64,000 bases of DNA from Taxillus chinensis (lineage: Eukaryota > Streptophyta > Magnoliopsida > Santalales > Loranthaceae), in NCBI GenBank assembly GCA_023512835.1, contig CM042092.1:51962400-52026399 (forward strand), in the 5' to 3' direction. The position numbers and the translations under genes were made by a program. The notes beneath the pieces are model-generated. The model was not told where the DNA came from, did no database searches, and was given only the letters and a program-made list of their open reading frames with translations. Shown here in pieces: positions 34,526-46,606 of the stretch; position 1 is the first letter of the stretch; every line of letters begins with the position of its first letter.

Positions 34526-37500
34526 TGTCATCACTGGTTTTCGTCCGGGCCCTTTTGGGGTGAGCTCAAACTAGACCAATGGTGAGAAATTTTAGAGTCG
34601 CCACCAACTGTTTTTGGGGTACAGTTGGATACCCTCTACTTTGAGTAGTCTTAAGTGTGTGGTCCGCGTTATCAGAGATGGGTTCGGGAGTTGGTTACGT
34701 GTAGGGAAGGATTAGCACCCCTACAGCGCCCTTTCGGTATCTAATTTAGGACGAGGAGGTTTTTCTTTTGTTTGTCTTGTCATAATCAGGTTAAGTTTCC
34801 TAAAAAGTCTATGATTTTTATTTAGCTAAGTTATTTATTAAAGTTATGGTTAAAATGGATTTATCCTAAATGTCTAAAAAGGGAATCCTAAAAATTTTGG
34901 GTTTTTGTTTTGAAGTGGAGAATGAGATCCTATGGGTTTGTTTTTGGTTTTTCTTTTGGAAATTTAAGTCCTAAAAAACTATTTTTTTTATTTTCCTTTT
35001 TTTTTGTTTTTTTTGTTTTTGTTTTTGTTTTTGTTTTTTTTTTGTTTTTGAGTTAGAAAACACATTTTTTTTTATGTTTTGTGAAAAACGTTTTGTTTTG
35101 GTTTTGCTTTCTTTTATTTTTTTTGTTTTTTTTGTTGTTTTTTTTTGTTTTTGGAAAGGTAAAACATGTTTTTTATGTGTTTTAAATGGAATTGGAACTC
35201 CTAAATATGGAAACGTGCATTTTTTTAGATGCTTTCTTTTCCCCTTTTTTTGACTTGAAATATATTTTTGGTTTTGAAAACGTTTTCTTTTGTTTTTTTG
35301 TTTTTTTTTTTTTTTTTTTTTTGCAAGGATAAAACTTTGAAATTAACACAATAACATATAAAGTGATGTGTGTGGTTGTGACATCCATAAATTGAAACGA
35401 CCCACTTTTTTCTTTCTTTTCTTTTTCTTCATGTCTCCCTTTGCTCTGCCCTCCTCCTTTTTTTTTAGCTTTTTTTTTAGCTTTTCTTTACATATTACAA
35501 CATACACGATATATACAACATATATCTATGACTTCAAGGGGGGAAAAAAACAAACAAATAAATAATACAAGAAACACACGCCCTATACCCAACAGCCAAA
35601 CAAAATAAAAAAAAAACATCACATTAGATATGAATATGCATGAGTAAAAGAAGTAAAATATGGAACTGACTTTGGGGCTTCCACCAGTTTGTTTGGGATC
35701 CTTATCTGCACCGACAGCTACCGAGCTCCAATCCCCAGAGATAGCAAAGAGTAGTTGGGAGATTGTAACGATGTGTGGAGATGAGAGAAGATGAGAAAAG
35801 TAAATTTCTGGGTTCTGAGTAAATCGTGAGAAAGGAAGGTGATGTGTATTTTTGGGATTAAGATTTTTTTTGGCTGGAATTGAGGGGAAGGGGTATAAGG
35901 TGTAAGGAATAGGAAATGAAGAAACGGTTGTTTTTGTTTTGATGAAAACGTAGGAAGAGAAAAGAAAAAGAAGAGCGGAACTGGAATTGTGTTTTTTGCT
36001 GTTCTCTCTCTGTTTGTGCTGGAATGAGGAATGGTAGCATGGGTCTCTTCTGTGTTTTTTTACTCTCTGTTTTTTTTTTCTCTCTTTGTCTGCACTGGGA
36101 TGAAGGAAGGATGTGAATGGTAGCAAGGTTTCAATAATAAAGGGGCTCTCTGTTTTTTATTTCTTTTTCTGTACTGGACTGATGGAGGGTGACAGCAGGT
36201 TTTTTCCCTTTTTTTCTCAACGAGCTTCTTCCTCCTTCTCTCAAAGAACTCCCTCTTTTTTTTTTTTTTTGCAAGGACGGGCAACTGTTTTTTCTTATGA
36301 CAGATCTCTTTTTTCTCTTTTTTTTTCAGAACTCTTTCTCCAACGAAAACCCACACTCTTATTTTTTTCACGAATTTTTCCCTTTAAAAAAGAATCCCCC
36401 TTTGCGCAGGGACGGGCAACTGCTTCTTAAAGGATTGCATAAAGTTGTTCTTTTTCCTCTTTGGCTGGACTGTCATAATTGCAGTATTATTTGACGCAGT
36501 ATTTTAATTTGCAGATTTGTATTTTGTCTGGTGGACAGCCTGTGCGGAAAACATGGGAGCTCGTGATTGCCTTTTTGAACTTGTATTTTAGCGGCGCATG
36601 TGACTAACAGGTTGGTGAGTTATTCTCTTTAGGTGGCCGGGAAGACGGGTCTCGTGAAGCCGGCGAGAAAAATAAGCCAGCGAGGAAGTCAGCGAGAAAA
36701 ATTAGCTAAGGCAAAAAAAACAGGGTCGGAGGTTCGAAGTGTCGGCAGGTCGGAGCGTCGGCAGGGTCGAAGTGTCGGCAGGGTCGAAGCTTCGGTGGGT
36801 CGAATTTCAGTGGGGCAAAAGTCAACGGTCAACGGGTCGAAGTGTCGGCAGGTCGAAGGTCAACGGTCAACGGGCCAAAAACTTACTGGTATTGCAAGTC
36901 AAGGTTCGAAGGTCGGAGTGTCGGCGGGGTCGGAGCTTCGGGGGTCGAAGGGTCGAAGGTGGAATCGGCAGGTCAACGGGCTTCGAGGCTTCGAGGCCGG
37001 GGCTTCGGGGCCCGAGGCTTCAGCCGAGGCTTCGGGGCTTCGAGCTTCGGGGCTTCGAGGCTTCGGGGCTTCAAGGCTTCGGGGCTTCGAGCTTCAGGGC
37101 TTCGAGGCTTCGAGGCTTCGGGGCTTTGAGGCTTCGAAGGTCAACGGGTCGCAGTGTCGGCAGGTCAACGGTCAACGGTCAACCCCGAAGTTTTTTTTTT
37201 TAACTTTTAATTACCTTTTTACCCCCACCAAAAATGCAAAAATGGGTAACCTTCCAGGAATTGTTTGGGGAGATCCGTATTCGCCTACATAGGCATTTTG
37301 AAGGGTTTCGCATGATCACTTTTGCGGGTAGTTTGACCAGGGGCATTGACCGTCTTTTGGCAAGTTTGACTTTTTCCAACGAAAGTTGTTTTGGCCATAA
37401 CTTCTTCATTTTAAGTCCGATTTGAGCTCGGTCAAGTGCGTTGGTCTCGAATTTTCATCCTCCATCACCTGGTGTTGGTCTTGGGGCGCTTCAAGGACTT

Positions 37501-37687
37501 ATAGCAAAAGTCATTAATTTTGAACTCCCCCATCCGTGTCAATTGTATTCATCTCATGCCGATTGGGGTAGACCATTCCTTGGAAGTATGGGATCATTGT
37601 GGACCTGTTCAACAAGGTACATGGCATGGGCAGAAAGGTATATCAAATGGGGTTAGTATGTCCAACCCGGACAAAATGGGGTCCAAC
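34526..37687 (-). mobile_element. solo Ogre/Tat-type LTR (3162 bp)
   Basis: It starts TGTCATCACTGG and ends AAAATGGGGTCCAACA on the + strand, the same edges as the Ogre LTRs at 6396 and 29220. The U5 block (34560-34760) is closely similar, including GTTTTTGGGGTACAGTTGG and GGGAGTTGGTTACGTGTAGG. Flanking 5-mers are CCGCT (34521-34525) and CCGCC (37688-37692), a near-perfect duplication. The interior is T-rich (34970-36400) and holds a 9-bp GGCTTCGAG minisatellite. No internal element sequence is present. Confidence 0.85.
36720..37180. repeat. TTCG-rich minisatellites in the solo Ogre LTR
   Basis: The first part (about 36720-36970) repeats GGTCGAAG, GTGTCGGCAGG and GGTCAACGG words. The second (about 36976-37140) is a 9-bp array of GGCTTCGAG/GGCTTCGGG. 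The unit has no stop codon in any + frame, which is why frames of 95 to 219 codons stay open here. Confidence 0.8.
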
Positions 37688-38530
37688 ACCGCCGCCGCTG
37701 CTCCGTCGTCCCCATGCCGACATATGGGTGCGCATTCGTTCCATAGGGACAGCAGTGGCGCTGTCGTGCCCCCCTCCATGCCCAAACCACCACTTCAATA
37801 TAAATATACAAATATATATATACTCATATGCATATATCTACATAAATATGTAAATAGATTCAACACAAACTCCTAACAAATCGGTGTTCATACAAATGGT
37901 GGAATCAAAATATCACCTACCTGGATTTGGTTTCGAATGATCAATAGGACACAACGGCTTCAAACCCTGCTCTTCTCTACCAAGCTCTGCGCACGCACAA
38001 CAGACCTAGGGTTTCACTCTAGGTTCTCCCTTTTTATACTATTATATATATTATTAATCCCCTAATAATAATAATAACCTTCAAATAATAATAATAATAA
38101 TAATAATAACAACAACAACATTACAATAATAATAACTCAAAATATTATATTAGTAATGATAATAACATAATAATAATAATAAATTTAAAATATTGGAATA
38201 CTTATATTTATAATAATAACATGATAATAATGATAAACCCAACAGTTGCAAAAGTAATAATAATAATCATCATCTTAATTATTATAATGATAACTCAAAT
38301 ACTTAGATAATCATACTAATAATATTACCATTATAATAACAAAATATTTAAAATAATTATTTTAATAATCATAATAATATCTAATAATGAACCCAAAATA
38401 TTAAAATCATCATATTAATAATAATAACGACCCAAAATGCTAACGCTAAGGCCATGCCGCCGAATGGATTTTTCTCATTCTGTTCAGGGGCTAATTCCAA
38501 TCACACCCAGGTACGGGTCTTTATAGACTG

Positions 38531-38661
38531 TTTATCACTTTTGTTGATGACTACTCACGGTATGGCTATTTGTACTTGCTGCATGAAAAGTCTAAGTCAG
38601 TGGACATCATAGAGGTATTCATTAATGAAGTTGATAGACAGTTAGACAAAAAGGTAAAAGT
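38531..38661 (+). pseudogene. Copia integrase core, first fragment
   Basis: The frame reads LFITFVDDYSRYGYLYLLHEKSK..VDIIEVF and DRQLDKKVK, containing the first catalytic Asp of the Copia integrase. It is bounded on both sides by solo LTR insertions. Confidence 0.85.
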
Positions 38662-38666
38662 TGTGA

Positions 38667-41031
38667 TGTCACGCCCCCGAATTCCAAGAAAACCCAGAAC
38701 CAGGAACATGACTTCCCCTTGCCCGCACCCGAAAGGTCAAGGGGTTGGTGACTAGCACCAATAGAGACTACACCGCGGGTGCTATCTCAAATATGTAACC
38801 CTATACAGTCATACATCGAGGGTAATCCTGTATTTTCCCATACATCACCATGCATATGATAAGTCAAACAGTCATACAGACATTACATCACAAGCAGTAT
38901 GCAAATACAACTGTCCACGGACCCATGTCCGGGATATAACACATAATAAGATACAAAATACAGTACTGTATCATACATCAGAGTAGTGGGCACGTCCTTC
39001 TGGAAGAAAGTCCTCCACTAGTCTCGGGTCACACCTGAAAGGGGGTAAACAACAAGTAGGGGTGAGCGACAAGCTTAGTAGGTGACCCCAAAACTCCACA
39101 TCATGCAACATATATAAGTCTATATTATATGCTCAGTGTACTCATGCACCATGTAGTGTGCACAATCATCAGGACTCAGCCTGCTCACACAGGACAACTT
39201 GTCCACGATCCTCCATGGGATCCCAGCTCAGGGTACTCAGCCCTAGCTCCACGAGCTTAACGGCTCAACTCAGGCCTTAGCCTGTCCATATCGCAATATG
39301 CCCGGCCACAGTCGCCACACAGGCCTGCCATCGGTGCATATGCCTGTCACGTCAACCACATAGCATCATCGGTGCATCACGGTGAGAACCCAAACAAGTC
39401 ACGGAGTCCATGCCCTAATACCTCACACCAACATACTAACATTAGTATGGCATGTCATCCTCAACATTTCCTTTGGAACTGTAGCCAGTCTTCACAAGTA
39501 AATCCTCAATCCTTGATTTATGAAGAAAGTACCCATAGTAGCTATTTTCTTGAAATCAAAAGTCCCGGCATTGGGTTCCCATATCATAAATAAGATAATC
39601 TGATTTTTGGGGATTTTTCTGAGATGTCTAACCCCACTTTCCAAAAATTCACCACTACGAACTTTTGGGTTTTTCCGAGATTTTACACTAAATCCCAATT
39701 TTCACATTCTGAAAGAGTGGGAATTAATTTTTCTAGTATTTTTCTTTGAATCCAAATGGGGGGTATTTCGTTATTTACATTGTAACTTAACTATAATACT
39801 TAAATGTGTAGATAGGTATGGGTTACAATGTAAATAGTCCGGTCCAGTGTCCAGTTACACTACAGGAGCTGCGACTCGTAGCTCAGAACCTGCGACTCGT
39901 AGCTGCGGAACGGCGACTCGTAGCTACGGAGCGCACCTCGAAGACTCGAAGCGGGTCTTCGAACTTCGACTTTCGGACTATGGGTCTACGAACTACGACC
40001 CTACGAACTATGAACCTACGAGCTACGAACTACGGGTCTACGAACTACAACCCTGGATCTTTGACCCTTCGACCCATAACTTCGGATTTTCGTCAGTTCG
40101 ACCCAGTAACGTGCCCAGGGTACTGTTTATCGTCGTTTTCACCTGTTCTTCATCTAAAACGTGCCCAGAAACTCCCAGACGCTCACTAACACCCCTGTTT
40201 CGCAACAAACTACGATATCTACCTCAAAACGCGTCCAGAATGCCTCTAGATCGCGCAGAAACAACAGAAACACGTATAAAATTCCAGATTTCTAAAAATC
40301 TAGATCTAAACCCAGATTTCCATGGTTGACTTATCAACCCTCATGAAAAACACAGTTAATCAATCCCAAAATCATAGAAACATATATCCACAATGATAAT
40401 AAACAGTTCTTAACCACAAATCTTATGCTAAACCATTAGATCTAACCTAAAATTGGTTTTCCTTAAATTCTAGGGTTCATACTCAATTCCATAAATCATG
40501 ATAAATTCGTGCAGATCCAAAACAAGATAGAGATAAGAAGTTCAAGGACACTTACTTGAAGTGAATCTTTGAGCTCCACGAACCTAAATCGCCCCAAATC
40601 GCCAAGGCCTCCAAGCTCTCTCAAGCTCTTTCTCTCAAACGCACAAACGTGATAACGTAAAGTGAAAGCTTCTTCTTTTTTTTTCTGCTATTTATATTTC
40701 TGCCAGTCAACTGACCTAGTCAACCATTGACCTCCCAACACAAAAATTGACCTCCAAGGCCCCGAACTCCAAATTGAGTCAAACTACAGTCAAAACGCTC
40801 GAAATGACGAGCACAATACTAAACAGATATTATTACACCCAAATGACCGCCCAAATGCAAAGTCAACCAATAAACCCTGAAAAGTCAACAGTCGAGTCAA
40901 ATGGGGCCCCGACTCAGAATTGGGCCCAAGTACAGTCAAAATGCTCACATCGATGACTACACTACCGTCCAGATAATTACATTCCCATAGAATGGCTATC
41001 TCTCAAAACTACCCAAATACGAGTCTTTACA
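38667..41031 (-). mobile_element. solo LTR, Tekay-like, inserted in the Copia integrase
   Basis: TGTCACGCCCCCGAATTC at the start, GAGTCTTTACA at the end, flanked by TGTGA at 38662-38666 and 41032-41036. The edges resemble the reverse complement of the 43573 element's LTR. There are no internal coding regions. A cluster of ACTCGTAGCT/CTACGAACTACG repeats lies at about 39858-40075. Size is 2365 bp. Confidence 0.88.
39858..40075. repeat. CTACGAACTAC/GCGACTCGTAG minisatellite
   Basis: Three spaced GCGACTCGTAGCT units (about 39868-39925) are followed by at least five CTACGAACTA-type units, ending near 40055. The repeats lie within the solo LTR and leave open frames by chance. Confidence 0.75.
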
Positions 41032-41036
41032 TGTGA

Positions 41037-41679
41037 GGTCTGATAAAGGTAGTGAATATTATGGTAAGTTTAATGAAAATGGACAATGTCCAGGTCTATT
41101 TGCAAAGTTCCTTGAAAGTTAAGTCATATGTGCACAGTATATAATGCCTGGTACACCTCAACAAAATGGTGTAGTAGAAAGGCAAAATCGTACTCTTATG
41201 GATATGGTTAGAAGCATGTTAATTTACAGTACTGCACATTTATCTTTGTGGATGCATGCATTAAAGATTGTTGCATATCTTCTTAATAGGGTTCCGAGTA
41301 AAGTAATTCCTGAAACACCTTATGAATTGTGGACAGGAAGGAAACCCAGTTTAAGGCATCTACATATTTGGGGATGTCCATCAGAAGTAAGAATATATAA
41401 TCCATATGAAAAGAAACTTAATGCAAGAACCATTAGTGGTTGTTTATCGGCTACCCTGAAAAGTCAAAAGGTTACAAATTTTACTGTCCTAATCATAGTG
41501 CGAGAATAGTTGAGTCTGATAATGCTAGGTTCATTGAGTATGGTCAATCTAGTGGGAGTGGTGAACCACGTAAGGTGGATATTCAAGAAACTAGGGTGGA
41601 AAGTTCTATACCTGTTGTTTCTTATTCAGTTGTCATTCCTATTGTTGTATCACGGTCTCACAACATGCTAGAACAATAA
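41037..41679 (+). pseudogene. Copia integrase, second fragment and linker
   Basis: The resumed frame has SDKGSEYYGKF (second catalytic Asp) and, after a stop near 41120, MPGTPQQNGVVERQNRTLMDM (catalytic Glu) and ETPYELWTGRKPSLRHLHIWG. A frameshift near 41440 leads to FIGYPEKSKGYKFYCPNHS. Several stops make it non-functional. Confidence 0.88.
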
Positions 41680-41892
41680 AATAATATCCTAAATCCACTA
41701 GATGAACAAATTATTAATGAACTAGTTAATAATGACCAAGTTATAAATGAGCAAGTGATACCACAAGAAATAGATCTAAGAAGGTCTATAAGGCAAAGAA
41801 GACCAACTATTTCGAATGATTATGTGGTTTATTTACTAGAGTATGAATGTGACTTGAGTCTTGATAAAGATCTAGTCTCATTTATCTAAGCC

Positions 41893-42660
41893 ATGGAATA
41901 TAACAATTTTGAAAAGTGGTTTAATGCTATGAAAGAAGAGTTAACATCAATATATGACAATAAAGTTTGGGATTTAGTTAAGTTGCCTAAAGGATTAAAA
42001 CAAGTGGGTTACAAGTGGGTCTTTAAGACCAAGCGTGACTTAAAGGGCAACATTGAAAGGTATAAGGCCAGACTTGTTAAAGGTTATACTCAAAAGGATG
42101 GCATTGACTATAAAGAAACCTTCTTTCCAGTTTCAAAGAAGGATTCTTTGAGGATTATTATGGCTTTGGTGGCTCATTATGATTTAAAGCTTCACCAAAT
42201 GGATATAAAACTGTCTTTCTTAATGGTGACTTAGAGGAGAAAGTTTATATGGATCAACCAGAAGGTTTCATGCATAAACAAGAAAGGAACACTTGGTGTG
42301 TAAATTAAATAAATCAATATATGGACTAAAACAAGCTTCCCAATAATGGTACCTTAAGTTTAATGATACCATTATGTCATATGATTTTAAGAAAACACTA
42401 TTGATTGGTGTATTTATATGAAGGTTAGTGGGAGTAAGTTTATTATATTAGTCTTATATGTTGATGATATCTTTCTTGCTACAAATGATATTAGTTTGTT
42501 ACATGATATTAAAAGGTATCTCTCTAACAACTTTGCAATGAAAGATATGGGTGAGACATCTTATGTGATAGGAATAGAAATATTCCGTGATAGATCACAA
42601 AGATTATTAAGATTGTCTCAAAAGGCTTACATTAATAAAGTATTATAGAGATTTAAAATG
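41893..42660 (+). pseudogene. Copia reverse transcriptase (broken)
   Basis: The first part has WVFKTKRDLKGNIERYKARLV, TQKDGIDYKETFFPVSKKD and LHQMDIKLSF. After frameshifts (42220-42420) the second part has ILVLYVDDIFLATND, with the catalytic YVDD, and KDMGETSYVIGIEIFRDRS. Confidence 0.88.
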
Positions 42661-42894
42661 GAAAAGTGCTCTGCAGGGATAGTTCCAATTCAGAAAGGGG
42701 ACAAATTTAGTGAGATGCAATGTCCCAAAAATGATTTGGAATGAAAAGTAATGAAGTTTATTCCATATTTGTTAGTTATTGAGAGCCTATTGTATGTCCA
42801 GACATGTACTCAACCAGACATCCATTTTACTGTTGGAATGTTAGGCTGATATCAAAGTAATCCTGGAATAGATCATTGGAAAGCTGCAAAGAAA

Positions 42895-43326
42895 GTGCTT
42901 GGATATTTACAAGGCACTAAGGATCACATGCTCATATATAGGAAATCCAATCACCTTGAGGTGATTGGGTATTCAGATTCAGACTATGCAGGTTGTGTAG
43001 ATTCAAGGAAATCTACATTTGGTTATATGTTCCTATTAGCCGGAGGAGCAGTTTCATGGAAAAGTGGAAAGCAATCTACCATTGCTACTTCTACTATGGA
43101 GGCTGAATTCGTGGCTTGCTTTGAGGCCGCTGTTCATGCGTTGTGGTTGCGGAAGTTTGCTTCAGGTCTAAACATTATTGACAGTATAGCTAGACCGTTG
43201 AGATTTTATTGTTATAATTCTGCAGCTATTTTCTTTTCAAAGAATGACAAGTATTCTAAAGGTGCAAAACACATGGATTTGAAATACTTGTCAGTTAAAG
43301 AAGAAGTGCAAAAACATAGAGTGTGA
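42895..43326 (+). pseudogene. Copia RNase H (broken)
   Basis: The frame has LGYLQGTKDHMLIYRKS, GYSDSDYAGCVDSRKSTFGY, AVSWKSGKQSTIATSTMEAE and KYSKGAKHMDLKYL, the standard Copia RNase H motifs. It ends at TGA 43324-43326; coding similarity goes on in the same frame (IEHIGTDMMIADLLTKGL), so this is a premature stop. Confidence 0.88.
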
Positions 43327-43770
43327 ATTGAGCATATTGGTACTGATATGATGATAGCGGATCTGTTGACTAAAGGATTATCACCCAAAACATTCATTGG
43401 CCATGTTGGAAGTATGGGTGTAATAGATAAATCCTTGTTGACACGATATTCAGATGTGTACATTTGGTTATTAGCTTTTAACATTTGTGAATTCAATTAA
43501 AGTTATGTTTTTGGTTATTTATTTCTTACTCACATTATGTTGTATACAGTATTGTTTTAGTAAGATAACAATTGTAAAGACCCGTACCTGTGAATGGTGG
43601 AAAGTACTGAGTTATTATTAATGTTATTTTAATATTTGGAGTTTTTTTTATAGGCCTTATTATTATTATTATTATTATCATTATTATAATATTTTGGGTT
43701 TAATAATATAATTATTTAGGTCTTGGATTATTATTATTATTCTTATGCAATTAAATAAGCCATATTGATA

Positions 43771-43782
43771 AGTATTTAAAGG
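43771..43782 (+). promoter_or_regulatory. TATA-like box of the + strand Tekay LTR
   Basis: AGTATTTAAAGG precedes AAGCATAGG..AACCCTACA, a leader-like stretch similar to the AAACCCTACG leader after the TATA box of the other Tekay family. Motif and position only. Confidence 0.45.
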
Positions 43783-44580
43783 AAGCATAGGTTAAAAAGA
43801 AACCCTACATTCGTTGCACGTGCACAGTATCTGGTTAGAGAGAGAGAGAGAGAGAGAGACAGAGCAGTGTTGAAGATTTCGTGTTCTTGATCTCTCGAGT
43901 TTGAATCAGGTAGGTATTTCCATTGTTGTTTCTCGTTTTCTTGATTCCTTTTTTTATGATTGCGTGAACGAGGGTTTATGTGGGTGAGACCGTTACAGGT
44001 TCGGTAGATAAATAAATAAATATATACATGAATATACGCTATATGCAACCAGTCCTCTGTGTGTGTTGCCGGGGATATGGGCGAGGAACGGATGGCGGCG
44101 TCGGCACCGTCCAAGCATCCTTTTGCGCCGCGCGGAGGTGATGGAGGGGTTGAAGCAGCGGCCGACGACGTGTCGTGTAGCGACGGCGGGCGTCATCCAG
44201 AACAGCAAGACAGAGGCGGCGGCTCCACTTCCGTGGGTTGACCGCGTGCCGCTGAATGGCCGTGCACCGTGTAGATCGTGAAGAGAGGGACAGGCGCAGC
44301 GGCGTTAATAACCGCCCATGCGTCGCGCCGTCGTAGTAAAGGAAGGAGAAAAGGGGGCGGCGGCATCAGTGCCGCCCCCGTGGTTCGAGTCCTGCGCCGG
44401 GCGCTAGGGCAGATCTGGGAAGAGAGCAACACGTGTCGCCCAAGGGCTGTAGCGCGCCAGCTTCGTGCTGACGTGGAAAAGGGGGGGGTGGCGGCGGCGT
44501 CAAAGCCGCCCCCGTAGTCAAGCGCCAACCTGTATGGGCTGGCGTGTTGGGCCGACTCTTTTGGGTCGGTCCACATTCTA

Positions 44581-44626
<46 letters not shown>

Positions 44627-45015
44627 TAAGTATATATATAAATATATGTATGTGTATATATATATATAATTGGTGGTAATATTATTGTTTTAATGAGGGG
44701 AAAAACTTATAATTAATATTAATTATTGGATGAGTATATATGTATATTTTATATACATATTACTGTCGTTTGCGATCAGATAGTGCTAGGTCGGAAATCT
44801 TAGTGCTCAAAAGGCTGTAGTAGCGAGTTGTGACTATTGGAAACTTTGTTTATTGATTATGTGTGGACATGTGATTAAATTGGTGTTTATAAATTGTGTG
44901 TGTGGACATGTGATAATTTGATGTGGGTTTTGAAATGAAAATTGGTTGGGTAACTGCGGGTCCCACAAAGGGCTGGCAAGAGGCCGCGGGTCCCCTTTGT
45001 GGCTGGTAACCCAGG

Positions 45016-45438
45016 GAGTGCGAGTTCGCTGCGGCTGCGGCAAAACGCCGCACGATGCGGCTTTTATTTTTTTGGTATAGTTTTTGTTGTTTGTTTCCAA
45101 AATCAACCGTTAGATGTAATATTCATGTAGTGTATGTACTTCTTGTAAAATGTTGTAGTAATCTAACGGTTAGATTTTGCACAAATGCAATTACAAAAAA
45201 TAAAAAATTTTAAAAATAAAAATACTGAACAAATTTATTTTTAAAATTTTTAATTTTTTGTAATTGCATTTGTGCAAAATCTAACCGTTAGATTACTACA
45301 ACATTTTACAAGAGGTACATACACTACATGAATATTACATCTAACGGTTAATTTTGGAAACAAACAACAAAAACTATACCAAAAAAATAAAAGCCGCACC
45401 GTGCGGCGTTTTGCCGCAGCCGCAGCGAACTCGCACTC
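45016..45438. mobile_element. foldback MULE-type MITE with 10-bp target duplication
   Basis: Almost the whole 423 bp is one long inverted repeat: GAGTGCGAGTTCGCTGCGG at the left and its complement at the right, with arms of about 190 bp meeting near 45225. It is flanked by GTAACCCAGG on both sides (45006-45015 and 45439-45448). The same site in the 3' LTR (about 54247-54256) has a single GTAACCCAGG and no insert, which proves the boundaries. A 9-10 bp duplication is typical of Mutator-like elements. Confidence 0.92.
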
Positions 45439-46122
45439 GTAACCCAGGTCCCATATGAGGCAGGTTATCATCGGGATACCACAGGTCCCACATATGGCTG
45501 TCAGTTAGTGTTTCGAATATCCGGAGATGGTAGCGGGAGATTTCGTGAACGGCATGGTTGCCGGTGTGAGCCATTGATGATCTAAAAGTGTGGATGTTCT
45601 ATGTATGTTTGTGAAAATTTTATTGAGATAGATGTGACACTACACAGGCACAAGCATACACTGTTCATATAGACATAGGATTTTATGTGTGTTGGTAGTG
45701 AGTATGGGAGTCACCCTTGGGCATTCGTGCTCACCCTACTTTATTTCTATTTTCCTACAGGTTGTAGGGGATAGCAGTTGGAGCCATAGCGGAGCAGGTT
45801 GGGACCTCTTGTGTAGGATTTATCTTTTTCTACAGACTTACTTATTTGACTATTTCCTCTTCCGGACTTGGGTCTGTGACGGTTGTACGAACCTTTTTTG
45901 ATGGAACTGAATTGTGAGTTGTTGGTGTGTTGGACAATTATGTGGTTTGATTGCACTGCTATGTTTACTAATTAACTTTAGATTTATTACACTGGCGTAC
46001 AGTTCTACCCCTGTTGTAGTACTGTACAAGTTTGGATGTCACCAACCCCACGGCTCTAGAGTGGGCGTGGGGAAGTCGCGTTCCTGGTTCTGTGGGTCTC
46101 AGAATTTGGGGGCGTGACAAGT

Positions 46123-46134
46123 TGGTATCAGAGC
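46123..46134 (+). other. primer-binding site, initiator Met-tRNA
   Basis: TGGTATCAGAGC lies three bases after the 5' LTR end, identical to the site in the other Tekay element. Confidence 0.95.
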
Positions 46135-46606
46135 CAAGTTTAGTGGACCTAGGCTAGTGCGGGGTGGTGGTTGATAGACACTTAGTAGCTTGGAAGACTA
46201 TAGGGAGGGCGCCTGATCAACGCAGTCCTTATACGTGTTCTGGGTTGACTGGGGGTCCATCAGATCATCCTAGGAAGCATTTGGGTTGGGTGCATACATG
46301 CTGCGTGACTGTGTGCATATCTAGGCACTAGAAATCATCTGCTAATGATGTTATAATGATGTGCTTGTATTGATTATACTATTGGATATTTGTGGTTTGT
46401 TTATCTTTGATGATTAAATGTGCTTACATGAAAATGCTCGTATGCTAGTTCAAACTTAAGAAGTTAGGTGAATAACCACATAATTTGGTGAATAGAATAA
46501 GGGGTTTAGAAACCTCATTATTTGTGTGGTGGACTTGGTTTTGCCTATTGGTTGTTTGACTAGTGCGTAGTAGTTAATAGATGTTGTTGATATGTGTTGG
46601 TGCAGA

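Larger units (their letters stand above)
33087..38525 (-). mobile_element. solo Tekay-type LTR in the Copia remnant, itself interrupted
   Basis: It starts TGTCATGCTCC and ends GGGTCTTTATA (CA decayed to TA), with the 5-bp duplication GACTG at 33082-33086 and 38526-38530. Sequence order matches the Tekay LTRs here: a block like the inner element's start, the GGGACC-rich repeats at about 33725-33845, and the GGTACGGGTCTT end. There are no internal coding regions, so it is a solo LTR left by unequal recombination. A 3.2-kb Ogre-type LTR is nested at 34526-37687; without it the LTR is about 2.3 kb. Confidence 0.85.
43573..46119 (+). repeat. 5' LTR of the + strand Tekay element (2547 bp)
   Basis: It matches 52788-54928 except for a 433-bp gain (MITE plus duplication), different TTA and AT microsatellite lengths (44585-44624 here) and scattered substitutions. 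A GC-rich block (44060-44560) is conserved between both LTRs, but its frames look like LTR sequence, not genes. A TATA-like AGTATTTAAAGG lies at 43771-43782. Confidence 0.93.

Noticed and set aside
36633..37292. Open frames of 219, 154 and 95 codons on the + strand
   Set aside because: They run through TTCG-rich minisatellites whose units contain no stop in any + frame; three overlapping frames are open at once and none has a domain. They lie within a solo LTR.
44059..44576. GC-rich open frames on both strands, repeated at 53232-53846
   Set aside because: They lie in both LTRs of the + strand Tekay element, are low in complexity (Gly/Ala/Arg/Pro), and overlap each other on both strands without domain similarity.
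46123..46134. tRNA-like sequence next to LTRs (also 23779 and 51004)
   Set aside because: Only the 12-base complement of the tRNA 3' end is present. These are retrotransposon primer sites, not tRNA genes.
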